Shown in pieces: positions 1 through 5,677 of a DNA stretch of 5,725 bases. The DNA is taken from the NCBI GenBank assembly GCA_946633495.1, contig CAMPAX010000159.1:1-5725 (forward strand). Reading direction: 5' to 3'. The number at the start of each line of letters is the position of its first letter. The stretch's first letter is position 1. The DNA comes from an uncultured Lachnospiraceae bacterium. Lineage in GTDB: Bacteria > Bacillota > Clostridia > Lachnospirales > Lachnospiraceae. Under the pieces are notes generated by a model. That model was not told where the DNA came from. It did no database searches and saw nothing but the letters and a program-made list of their open reading frames with translations. The position numbers and the translations under genes were made by a program.

Positions 1-9
1 TGCGCGACA

Positions 10-15
10 TGTCAA
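10..15 (-). promoter_or_regulatory. possible -35 box of a leftward gene beyond the window
   Basis: TTGACA on the minus strand is a perfect -35 hexamer. A very AT-rich stretch (about 27-60) lies upstream of it and could help RNA polymerase bind. The matching -10 would fall outside the window, so this cannot be confirmed here. Confidence 0.2.
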
Positions 16-58
16 CATCTAATGTGCAAATTTTCAAATTATTTTTATATTATTCATT

Positions 59-84
59 AAATTGTCAGACATTTCTGCCAATTT
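59..84 (-). terminator. hairpin after the DUF4230 gene, weak terminator candidate
   Basis: In the leftward transcript AAATTGGCAGA and TCTGACAATTT pair over 11 positions with one G/A mismatch and an AATG loop, 14 nt after the stop codon. The position fits the end of the transcription unit. The stem is AT-rich and the sequence after it is A-rich, not U-rich, so it is not a canonical intrinsic terminator. Confidence 0.4.
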
Positions 85-98
85 CACCGATGGTTCTT

Positions 99-737
99 TT
101 ACTTCGTTTTCTGCTTTTTCTGGATGATCAGCTCCCGGTCTCCGACCGTATCTTCCAGGATTCCCCGAAGAAGCTTCTCCGTCTGTTCCTCGGACTTTGC
201 CTTCAATTCATCCAGATTTGCATTTGCCGATACATCATTCTCCGCTGCCTGGATTGCCGTGGCCACATCCTCTTTATCACTCCAGTTAAAGATGGCATAA
301 CTCTGATCATAGAAATCTATGGAATTGGAATCCACATGGACCGACTGGATCTCCGTCTCCGGCAAGGTTATGATGACATTTTTACTGTTCACATCCACTT
401 CTATCTTGGAGAAGTCGATTCCCGCCCGCACCGTAGCGGTATATTTCATGGTGAACCCCTTCTTTGTCAGGAACGGAATGGAACCGTCCTCAAACTGGAC
501 AATGCCGGTATAGGTAAGCTCCGCCGTGGTCAGTTCACTGACCACCTCCATCTTCCCGGTGATATACTCCGCAGTGATCTTCGGTTCACTCTTGCCGAAT
601 AAAAATGTCTTCAGCCAAACCCCGGCCATGATCAGAAGTACCACCACCGCGATCAGAATGACGGTTCGTGTCATCTGATTGAGGTTTGACCACCACAAAC
701 TGCGCCGGGTGGCTCGATCCGTACGATCATCTCTCAT
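99..737 (-). CDS. DUF4230 single-pass membrane protein
   Basis: Protein of 212 residues. A charged N-terminus (about 1-24, many Arg/Asp) precedes one hydrophobic segment at about 25-47. The rest is a soluble domain that I read as DUF4230, from the pattern of a beta-rich region with TMKYTATVRAGIDFSKIEV (96-114) and IITLPETEI (122-130), then a charged helix (about 163-192) and a lysine-rich end. DUF4230 has no established function. The N-in signal anchor would place the domain outside the membrane. I chose the ATG at 737 because AGGAGG ends 8 nt upstream. The ATG at 758, seven codons longer, has no ribosome binding site and lies on the far side of that site. It follows the transglutaminase gene by 97 nt with no clear intrinsic terminator between, so it could be a fourth cistron. 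The longer gap and its own strong ribosome binding site also allow separate expression. It ends at a hairpin at 59-84. Confidence 0.85.
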   Translation of the reverse strand: MRDDRTDRATRRSLWWSNLNQMTRTVILIAVVVLLIMAGVWLKTFLFGKSEPKITAEYITGKMEVVSELTTAELTYTGIVQFEDGSIPFLTKKGFTMKYTATVRAGIDFSKIEVDVNSKNVIITLPETEIQSVHVDSNSIDFYDQSYAIFNWSDKEDVATAIQAAENDVSANANLDELKAKSEEQTEKLLRGILEDTVGDRELIIQKKQKTK

Positions 738-745
738 GCTTTTTT

Positions 746-751
746 CCTCCT
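746..751 (-). promoter_or_regulatory. ribosome binding site that sets the DUF4230 start
   Basis: AGGAGG, a full consensus site, lies 8 nt before the ATG at 737. It is downstream of the alternative ATG at 758, which has no such site. Confidence 0.8.
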
Positions 752-767
752 GTTTCATTGTGTGATA

Positions 768-793
768 TTTGGGTCAAAAGGTAATTCCCCAAA
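768..793. repeat. second copy of the GGGTCAAAAGGT motif, in a small inverted repeat
   Basis: GGGTCAAAAGGT at 771-782 is identical, in the same orientation, to 5687-5698 at the other end of the window. Here it is flanked by TTTGGG (768-773) and CCCAAA (788-793), a 6-bp inverted repeat, in the gap before the DUF4230 gene. No GC-rich core follows. It could be a decayed copy of the same element, a shared protein-binding motif, or chance. Confidence 0.3.
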
Positions 794-834
794 GTTTATG
801 ACAGGATCAAAAAATCCAAATCCATATTTCCCGC

Positions 835-3321
835 TTATTTTTTTACACGCTGCAGCAACTCGTCCAGTCTCTGCATAGCCAGATTGAATTCCTGTTCGGA
901 AATGCTTCCCTTCGCAAAGCCTGCCAGCTCCAGAACACGGATCAGCTCTTCAAGAGCCGGCGAATCCACTCTGTCTCCGTCAACCTTTACCGGTTCCCGA
1001 TATTCCATATATTCTGTATCCGGTACTCCCGCGGAGCGCCTTCTGTCATACAGGCACTCCATCTGCTCCCGATAATTCACACAGGCAGAAAGTTCTTTAT
1101 CCTTCCTGCGTCGGTGCATGGCGCGACTGTAATAAAGGATCAGTTTCTCTGACCAGTTTCCTTTCCTGTAATCTGCATGATACCGGATCACAGGCCGCAT
1201 CTTAAGTCCCAGTACCCCAAGTCCGACCAGAACAAATACGCCAAATGCCGAGAAAATGATGATGCGGACCACTTTATCATCGATAGCGAGCCGGAATCCA
1301 CCGCCGCCACCGCCGCCGTCTGTTGAATTATCTTCTTCACCGTCGCCGAACCAGCGATTGAAGTTCTCCCAGAAGGAAGAGGTTCCGTCATCGGAATCAA
1401 GGGTGCTGGAGGGAGTAACCTCCGCCACTTCCCAGCCTTTTCCGTCGATATAGACCTCTACCCAGGCATGAGCGTTGGCATCGGAAGCATTTACGGTAAC
1501 GAGTGCCGTACGTCCCAGGGCATTATAGCCGGAATAATACTGATCGTATTTTGCCTCACCATCCTCAGCCATCACACCACGGGACAGGACCTGTTCATAG
1601 GAAATGGCATAGCCTTCGCAGTACCTCGCCGGAATTCCCACGGAACGGAACGCCAGAACTGCGGCACTGGCAAAATGCGCACAGTATCCCTTCTTGTTTT
1701 TCGTCAGGAAATAGTTCACGAAATCCTGGTTTCTCGGGGTCGCGCCGGGTCGGATGGTATAGGGAACATTTGCTTCGTAATATGCACGAAGCCGTTCCAC
1801 ATTTTCCTCCGGAGACAGGTTCTTCGACATTCCCGAATCCAGAACAAGTCCGTTCACCGCCGCCTGATTCGCATCCGGAACCACCAGATAATCCGAATTT
1901 ACCCCGCCGGACTCCTGCCGGAGAAGACTTCCGTCGATCAAAGGATAGTATACCACTTCCTGTGACTTTCCGCGATATAATTCTCCCTGCTCTTCATCTG
2001 TATAATAGGGATGATAGGTCTGGGGTGCAGCTTCAATGTTCTGAAGGATCATCACGCCCCGGGCCGCCTTTTCATTTCCGTCCTCATAAGCCTTCCGAAG
2101 GATCTCTGTCTCGCGAAGGTTCTGCCCTTCGGGGGTCTTGTAATCCGAGGGCTGAGACCAGTAATTCTCTCCCGGATGATATTGCATGCCGATGAGGTTC
2201 TTGATATAGAGTGTATCAAAACTGTATGGCGTAAATGTGACCGAAAGATCCGGCATATAATCCAATCGGATGGAGTTCACGCCGCCCAGCTCGCCGCTGG
2301 ACAGACCGCCGTTGTTCGGGTACCAGTTCCAAAGCGCGGAGAATCCCAGCATGATCATATTCTGCACATGCTCCCGGGTAGCCTCCTTGTATGGGTTCTG
2401 TTCTCTGGAATAAACGTAGGTATCTCTGGGGCGGACCACATTTACAACACCGGCGATGATCACCACCAGCCCAAGCGTCACAAGCATGCCCTGCCTCAGG
2501 GATTTATGATCCAGGCCGTAGGTCATACCCCATTTTCGGCGTTTGAAGATATGATCGTTTCGGCTCAGAGTAAAATGCCTGCCGCATTTCAGAACAAAGG
2601 TCATGCAGACTCCGGAGATCACCATCAGAGAATACAGAAGTTCCGGCTCCTTCTCCATGTAAAGAGCGATCAGGTTGATGGTGATTCCGAGAAATGCCGC
2701 GATCATATATCTTGCGCGTCGCAGGATATAGTTGTTCAGCAGGATATTGACCGCGATTCCGATGAGCGTCACCGCTACGGTAATGGCTACATACCGGTTT
2801 GCGATCCGCTCGTTGTAATGCTGCAGACCTTCCGCATCGAAATACAGGGTTGCCCATTCATTTGTGTCGTTAACGATGGCGTAGAAACCGCTGTTGATAT
2901 AATCCCGGAACAGATACAGCATTCCGGCATAAATGGCAAAAAACACCAGATAGCCCAAATTCTCGGACTTCCAGCTGTGATAAAGGCACGCACAAAGAAG
3001 TGCGGTGACAAGAATCACCACATGAAAAATCACCCGTGAGAAATCGATCTCCATGGCAGTCAGGTAACTTCCTATGCCGCCTGCCGTGATGAGATAGACG
3101 ATGAAGCCCTTGATCAGAAGCGTCCAGTAACGATTCTCTCCGATCTGATAGACAGCAGGATCGATGGTCACGCCCTTGCAGATCGGGATCTCCCTGAGAT
3201 CCTCGTCCACCCAGGCCGATCTGCGGATCCTTTTTTTCTCCGCCTTTGCAGCCTTCTTTTCCTCCTTCGAAAGAGGTACAGCCGTATTCAGTTGGTTAGT
3301 CCTGTTCGACAACCTCGGCAT
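835..3321 (-). CDS. polytopic membrane transglutaminase-like protein (TgpA-like architecture)
   Basis: 828-residue membrane protein with an extracellular transglutaminase/protease-like domain. The N-terminus is lysine/arginine-rich (about 18-36). Seven predicted membrane segments follow, at about 67-88, 96-115, 122-138, 178-199, 204-222, 226-245 and 279-297. The loop before the seventh is basic (KRRK), which supports placing it inside the cell. A large outer region of about 380 residues holds the catalytic core: Cys547 (KKGYCAHFASA), His618 (ANAHAWVEVY), and a third position occupied by Glu634 in GWEVAEVTPS, where classical members have Asp. Then come a seven-glycine linker (669-675), an eighth membrane segment (684-707) and a 120-residue cytoplasmic tail resembling the DUF4129-type tail of TgpA proteins. 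The ATG at 3321 is preferred to that at 3333 because GGAG lies 6 nt upstream. Its start overlaps the DUF58 3' end by 26 nt. Substrate unknown: cell-wall or surface-protein crosslinking or cleavage is inference. Confidence 0.93.
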   Translation of the reverse strand: MPRLSNRTNQLNTAVPLSKEEKKAAKAEKKRIRRSAWVDEDLREIPICKGVTIDPAVYQIGENRYWTLLIKGFIVYLITAGGIGSYLTAMEIDFSRVIFHVVILVTALLCACLYHSWKSENLGYLVFFAIYAGMLYLFRDYINSGFYAIVNDTNEWATLYFDAEGLQHYNERIANRYVAITVAVTLIGIAVNILLNNYILRRARYMIAAFLGITINLIALYMEKEPELLYSLMVISGVCMTFVLKCGRHFTLSRNDHIFKRRKWGMTYGLDHKSLRQGMLVTLGLVVIIAGVVNVVRPRDTYVYSREQNPYKEATREHVQNMIMLGFSALWNWYPNNGGLSSGELGGVNSIRLDYMPDLSVTFTPYSFDTLYIKNLIGMQYHPGENYWSQPSDYKTPEGQNLRETEILRKAYEDGNEKAARGVMILQNIEAAPQTYHPYYTDEEQGELYRGKSQEVVYYPLIDGSLLRQESGGVNSDYLVVPDANQAAVNGLVLDSGMSKNLSPEENVERLRAYYEANVPYTIRPGATPRNQDFVNYFLTKNKKGYCAHFASAAVLAFRSVGIPARYCEGYAISYEQVLSRGVMAEDGEAKYDQYYSGYNALGRTALVTVNASDANAHAWVEVYIDGKGWEVAEVTPSSTLDSDDGTSSFWENFNRWFGDGEEDNSTDGGGGGGGFRLAIDDKVVRIIIFSAFGVFVLVGLGVLGLKMRPVIRYHADYRKGNWSEKLILYYSRAMHRRRKDKELSACVNYREQMECLYDRRRSAGVPDTEYMEYREPVKVDGDRVDSPALEELIRVLELAGFAKGSISEQEFNLAMQRLDELLQRVKK
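1297..1317 (-). repeat. glycine-codon run (linker of the transglutaminase protein)
   Basis: Seven consecutive GGN codons, mostly GGC/GGT, encode a seven-glycine linker. It lies between the extracellular catalytic region, with an acidic Asp/Glu patch just before, and the last membrane segment. The trinucleotide run is a candidate for length variation between strains. Confidence 0.8.
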
Positions 3322-4336
3322 CTGCTTCTCCATTTCCGTAACAAATATGAACGTAGGCCTTCAGCTCGGGATGGATGCTCTGCATCAATTCCCGGGTCTT
3401 GTCCCGGTTCTCGTAAACCTTATCATAATAAATGTCGGCAAAAGCTGCCCGGAGCGATTCCCGGCTTATGATCTGCCGCTCTTCAAAGGCGAAACGGCCT
3501 TCGCTCCACCACATCAGCCGGACATAGATCTGTTCATCCACAAAGGATTCGCATACCCCGTAAGTAAGGGACAGGATCTCGTCCACCTCCTGATCCTCAC
3601 CGGAAAGCTCCGTCAGGATCACCATTTGCTGATCCGACATGGAGACCCGGTCCTTCACCATCAGGATATCCCGCTTCGCCGAAAGCTTCCAGTGGATCGA
3701 CATCAGCTTGTCTCCGGGGATGTATTCCCGCACATCGGACACATCCGAGAAGTCATGTCCGCGTTTCATGGTCTCTTCACTCTCGGTCATACCTCGGGAC
3801 ATATCGGAAAGATTTCCCTTCTTTGTATCCGCTCCCCGGGGATAGATCACTACCTCCGTGGTGGTCTGGCTTTTCTTCGACAGGGAAATGATCCCCAGAA
3901 GATCCCGCATGGTAAAGCCGTCCATCTGATAACGGTACATTCCGTTCATGGAATAACGGATGGGAATCATCTGTTCGTAAGTGGTGTGCATCTGGATCGG
4001 AACCGAGATGCGTGTGGTACCGGAATCCTGAAAGAAGCAGTTCTCCGTCCGCAGGATCAGATTCGCGTCAAAGGAGAAGAGCCAGCTTGGATTTACCACC
4101 CGAAGCCGAAGATACCCCATCTCATCCCGGTATTGCTCCCTCTCGGGCGCCATCAGCGTCACTTCCACAAAATGCCGGAGGATGAATACCGCACCGATGG
4201 ACAGGAAGGGCACGACCGACAGGATGATAAAGAGCATCAAAAAGAAATGGCTCCGCAGGAACCAGAAAAGAAAGGTCACCAGTGCGTACTGGACCAGGTA
4301 TGCTATGATTCTTGACACGTGGATCCTTGTCTTCAC
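3296..4336 (-). CDS. DUF58 domain membrane protein
   Basis: DUF58-family protein of 346 residues, the usual partner of MoxR ATPases; its biochemical activity is unknown. Two adjacent hydrophobic segments at about 9-27 and 31-53 anchor it with a short basic N-terminus. Next comes a beta-rich region with the family's DLLG element (145-148, FTMRDLLGII) and VIYPR (163-167). The signature DVREYIPGDKLMSIHWKLSA lies at 201-220, matching the family's R-x-Y-x-x-G-D...I-H-W-K-x-S-A-R/K motif. A degenerate vWA-like C-terminal part follows. I chose the GTG at 4336 because AAAGGAG ends 6 nt upstream. The GTG at 4339 is only 3 nt from it, and longer in-frame starts run back into the duplicated MoxR tail. 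The gap to the MoxR stop is 97 nt. Its stop lies inside the start of the next gene, giving a 26-nt overlap and likely translational coupling. Confidence 0.94.
   Translation of the reverse strand: MKTRIHVSRIIAYLVQYALVTFLFWFLRSHFFLMLFIILSVVPFLSIGAVFILRHFVEVTLMAPEREQYRDEMGYLRLRVVNPSWLFSFDANLILRTENCFFQDSGTTRISVPIQMHTTYEQMIPIRYSMNGMYRYQMDGFTMRDLLGIISLSKKSQTTTEVVIYPRGADTKKGNLSDMSRGMTESEETMKRGHDFSDVSDVREYIPGDKLMSIHWKLSAKRDILMVKDRVSMSDQQMVILTELSGEDQEVDEILSLTYGVCESFVDEQIYVRLMWWSEGRFAFEERQIISRESLRAAFADIYYDKVYENRDKTRELMQSIHPELKAYVHICYGNGEADAEVVEQD
3328..3331 (-). promoter_or_regulatory. ribosome binding site that sets the transglutaminase start
   Basis: GGAG sits 6 nt before the ATG at 3321 and shares its first G with the alternative ATG at 3331-3333. 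It lies within the DUF58 coding region, so ribosomes finishing DUF58 pass over it. Confidence 0.55.
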
Positions 4337-4342
4337 CACTGA

Positions 4343-4349
4343 CTCCTTT
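4343..4349 (-). promoter_or_regulatory. ribosome binding site that sets the DUF58 GTG start
   Basis: AAAGGAG sits 6 nt before the GTG at 4336 and 3 nt before the adjacent GTG at 4339. The spacing favours 4336 and argues against starts further upstream. Confidence 0.75.
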
Positions 4350-4387
4350 CCCTGAAACTCTCCCCGGAAGAAAATCCTCCGTCCGCG

Positions 4388-4459
4388 TATCCCCGCGGCA
4401 CCGGAACCGTCTGTAATGGCTGCGTGTAAAGGTCTATCCCCGCGGTGCCGGAACCGTCT
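4388..4459. repeat. 47-bp imperfect tandem duplication at the ATPase/DUF58 junction
   Basis: The 25-bp segments 4388-4412 and 4435-4459 are identical except for two adjacent positions (CA versus TG after CCCCGCGG). They are separated by 22 bp, giving a 47-bp period. The 4435-4459 copy encodes the end of the ATPase (TVPAPRG then TAG). The other copy lies in the gap before DUF58 and, in a different frame, spells TVPVPRGY. Because 47 is not a multiple of 3, the copies are in different frames. Confidence 0.9.
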
Positions 4460-5366
4460 CCAGCAGCATGCGGATGGCGCCATCCATATTTACCCCCTGC
4501 GCGCGGGTGCGCTGTCCCAGCTTGACTCTGTGTCCCAGAGTTTCCCGGGTCACGGACTGCACATCCTCCGCAGTCACAAAATCCCGCCCGCTGATCACCG
4601 CCATGGCTTTTGCCATCTTAAGGATCGCGATGGTTCCACGGGGGCTGGCTCCCATGGAGAAAAGATCGCTCTTACGGGTCATTTCCACAAGATTCACGAT
4701 ATATTCGTAGATCACATCATGTACAAAGAGGTCGTTGGCTTCCTGCCGGAGAGCCTTCAGCTCTTCCACGCCCAGAACCGCTTCCACGGTATTGATGGGA
4801 TTTAATGCATTTCCCTTCAGGATCTTCACCGCGTCCTCATGCTCCGGATATCCCATGGAAAGGCAAACCATAAAACGGTCCAGCTGAGATTCCGGCAGAA
4901 GCTGGGTTCCCGAAGAGCCATACGGGTTCTCGGTGGCGATCACGACAAAGGGCTCCGGAAGCTTCCGGGTTACACCGTCCACCGTGGCCGTGCCTTCTTC
5001 CATAACCTCCAGCAACGCAGACTGCGTCTTCGGTGATGTACGGTTGATCTCATCCGCCAGAAACAGATTACAGAAGACGGAGCCCGCCCGATACTCAAAT
5101 TCCCTGGTAGCGCTGTTATACATGGAGAAGCCCAAAATATCACTGGGAAGTACGTCCGGCGTAAACTGCACGCGCTTATAATCCAGAGAAAGCGCCCTCG
5201 CAAATGCCGTCGCCAGCGTGGTCTTCCCCACTCCGGGGATATCCTCCATCAGGATGTGTCCTCCGGCGATCACCGCCGCCAGTACCTTCCGGACCACATG
5301 CTCCTTACCCTTGATCACCTTATTTACATTGTCCTGCACAAGCTGAATCTTCTGTACGTCTGCCAT
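4434..5366 (-). CDS. MoxR-family AAA+ ATPase
   Basis: Cytoplasmic AAA+ ATPase of the MoxR family. Such ATPases are thought to act as chaperone-like remodelers or activators of vWA/DUF58-type partners. With the start at 5366 it is 310 residues, a normal family length. Visible motifs in order: Walker A at about 41-50 (EDIPGVGKTT), Walker B at 101-106 followed by NR (LFLADEINR), sensor 1 in ATENP at 144-148, the arginine-finger region LDRF at 162-165, and sensor 2 in GASPRGT at 239-245. The C-terminal helical lid follows and the protein ends in VPAPRG, like the VPVP ends common in this family. The start at 5366 (MADVQKIQ) is preferred over the ATG at 5378 because GAGG lies 6 nt upstream of it, while the purine run before 5378 is too close. 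It is the first large gene of the leftward cluster, behind a near-consensus promoter. Its 3' end lies in a tandem duplication. Family call is certain, partner inferred. Confidence 0.96.
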   Translation of the reverse strand: MADVQKIQLVQDNVNKVIKGKEHVVRKVLAAVIAGGHILMEDIPGVGKTTLATAFARALSLDYKRVQFTPDVLPSDILGFSMYNSATREFEYRAGSVFCNLFLADEINRTSPKTQSALLEVMEEGTATVDGVTRKLPEPFVVIATENPYGSSGTQLLPESQLDRFMVCLSMGYPEHEDAVKILKGNALNPINTVEAVLGVEELKALRQEANDLFVHDVIYEYIVNLVEMTRKSDLFSMGASPRGTIAILKMAKAMAVISGRDFVTAEDVQSVTRETLGHRVKLGQRTRAQGVNMDGAIRMLLETVPAPRG

Positions 5367-5370
5367 AGTC

Positions 5371-5376
5371 TTCCTC
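5371..5376 (-). promoter_or_regulatory. ribosome binding site that sets the ATPase start
   Basis: GAGGAA with GAGG ending 6 nt before the ATG at 5366. It overlaps the alternative upstream ATG at 5376-5378, which argues against that start being used. Confidence 0.6.
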
Positions 5377-5383
5377 ATTTCCT

Positions 5384-5482
5384 TTATTTTTCAACCCCGA
5401 AATCCCTGTACGGATCCCGGGAAACCGTTTTTTTCGCATCACGGGTTCCTTTCATGAAATCCCACGTCTGCCATTCTATCAT
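5384..5482 (-). CDS. possible small leader ORF, 32 residues
   Basis: A short open frame between the promoter at 5559-5587 and the ATPase gene. It begins MIEWQTWDFMKG and ends RDPYRDFGVEK, with a TAA 17 nt before the ATPase ATG. In its favour are its position inside the transcript, composition and codon use that look coding-like (16 of 32 third positions G or C in an AT-rich gap), and GGGGAG at 5485-5490. Against it, that purine run is only 2 nt from the ATG, which is too close for a good ribosome binding site. An internal ATG at 5455 (MKGTRD) or a TTG upstream at about 5506 are other possible starts. A competing frame from the ATG at 5474 gives an 11-residue peptide with better spacing (10 nt). 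I recognise no family. It could be a small protein, a leader peptide or chance. Confidence 0.33.
   Translation of the reverse strand: MIEWQTWDFMKGTRDAKKTVSRDPYRDFGVEK
5420..5449 (-). other. hairpin in the 5' leader of the ATPase gene
   Basis: In the leftward transcript, GGAACCCGT and ACGGTTTCC can pair as a 9-bp stem with one C/T mismatch, around a 12-nt A-rich loop. No U-run follows, so it is not a simple terminator. It lies inside the possible small ORF, where translation would compete with folding. No known riboswitch class was recognised. Confidence 0.35.
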
Positions 5483-5558
5483 TTCTCCCCGGCCGATGCA
5501 TTTCAATTATTCTTTATATATCACCAAAGGGGGCTTCTCCTTCGAACATCATGCCTAC

Positions 5559-5587
5559 ATTATAGCGAAAAAACGCCCTTATGACAA
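5559..5587 (-). promoter_or_regulatory. sigma-A type promoter of the ATPase gene cluster
   Basis: On the minus strand, -35 TTGTCA (5582-5587, 5 of 6 consensus), a 17-bp spacer, and -10 TATAAT (5559-5564, perfect). The predicted transcription start is near 5552. This leaves a leader of about 185 nt before the ATPase start at 5366. It is the only strong promoter seen for the leftward genes. Confidence 0.85.
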
Positions 5588-5598
5588 ATATCTGATAT
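5588..5598. promoter_or_regulatory. small dyad next to the leftward -35, possible operator
   Basis: ATATC-T-GATAT is a perfect 5-bp inverted repeat with a 1-bp centre. It abuts the -35 of the leftward promoter and lies between the two divergent promoters. The position suits a regulator site, but the arms are short and AT-rich, so chance is quite possible. No regulator gene is in the window. Confidence 0.2.
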
Positions 5599-5623
5599 GA
5601 TTATCTCGGAAAAACCAGGAAGA

Positions 5624-5652
5624 TTGAAAAAAACTCCGCCGCATGGTATAGT
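5624..5652 (+). promoter_or_regulatory. divergent sigma-A type promoter
   Basis: On the plus strand, -35 TTGAAA (5624-5629, 5 of 6), a 17-bp spacer, and -10 TATAGT (5647-5652, 5 of 6). The start would be near 5659, followed by a ribosome binding site at 5664-5670 and an ATG at 5678. Its -35 lies 36 bp from the -35 of the leftward promoter. The two are back to back and could share regulation from the gap between them. Confidence 0.65.
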
Positions 5653-5677
5653 GATGCTGGAGTAAAGAGGCAATAAT

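Noticed and set aside
9..602. Plus-strand open frame of 197 codons
   Set aside because: It is antisense to the DUF4230 gene. The hydrophobic start comes from the AT-rich gap and the rest has no family features.
804..817. GGATC...ATCC inverted repeat after the transglutaminase stop as a terminator
   Set aside because: The stem is 4 bp with a 6-nt loop and no following U-run, too weak to call. Read-through into the DUF4230 gene remains possible.
2011..3039. Plus-strand open frame of 342 codons
   Set aside because: It lies fully antisense to the transglutaminase gene. Its translation shows no domain, and the minus-strand protein has clear membrane segments and catalytic motifs.
3164..4315. Plus-strand open frame of 383 codons
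   Set aside because: It is antisense to DUF58 and the start of the transglutaminase gene, rich in His/Pro/Gly as expected of a shadow frame, with no recognisable motif or ribosome binding site.
4337..4483. N-terminal extension of DUF58 by 49 residues to an ATG at 4483
   Set aside because: It would overlap the ATPase coding end, translate the duplicated segment in a foreign frame as Arg/Gly-rich sequence, and place the true ribosome binding site inside the gene. The GTG at 4336 has ideal spacing and is followed directly by the membrane anchor.
5411..5435. Possible plus-strand intrinsic terminator (CGG...CCG followed by a T-run)
   Set aside because: The stem is only 3 bp around a self-complementary CCCGGG, and no rightward gene ends there. 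The T-run is better explained as the A-rich loop of the leader hairpin on the other strand.
5256..5600. Plus-strand open frame of 114 codons across the ATPase start and leader
   Set aside because: It runs antisense through the start of a certain gene and through the strong leftward promoter, with no ribosome binding site or family similarity.
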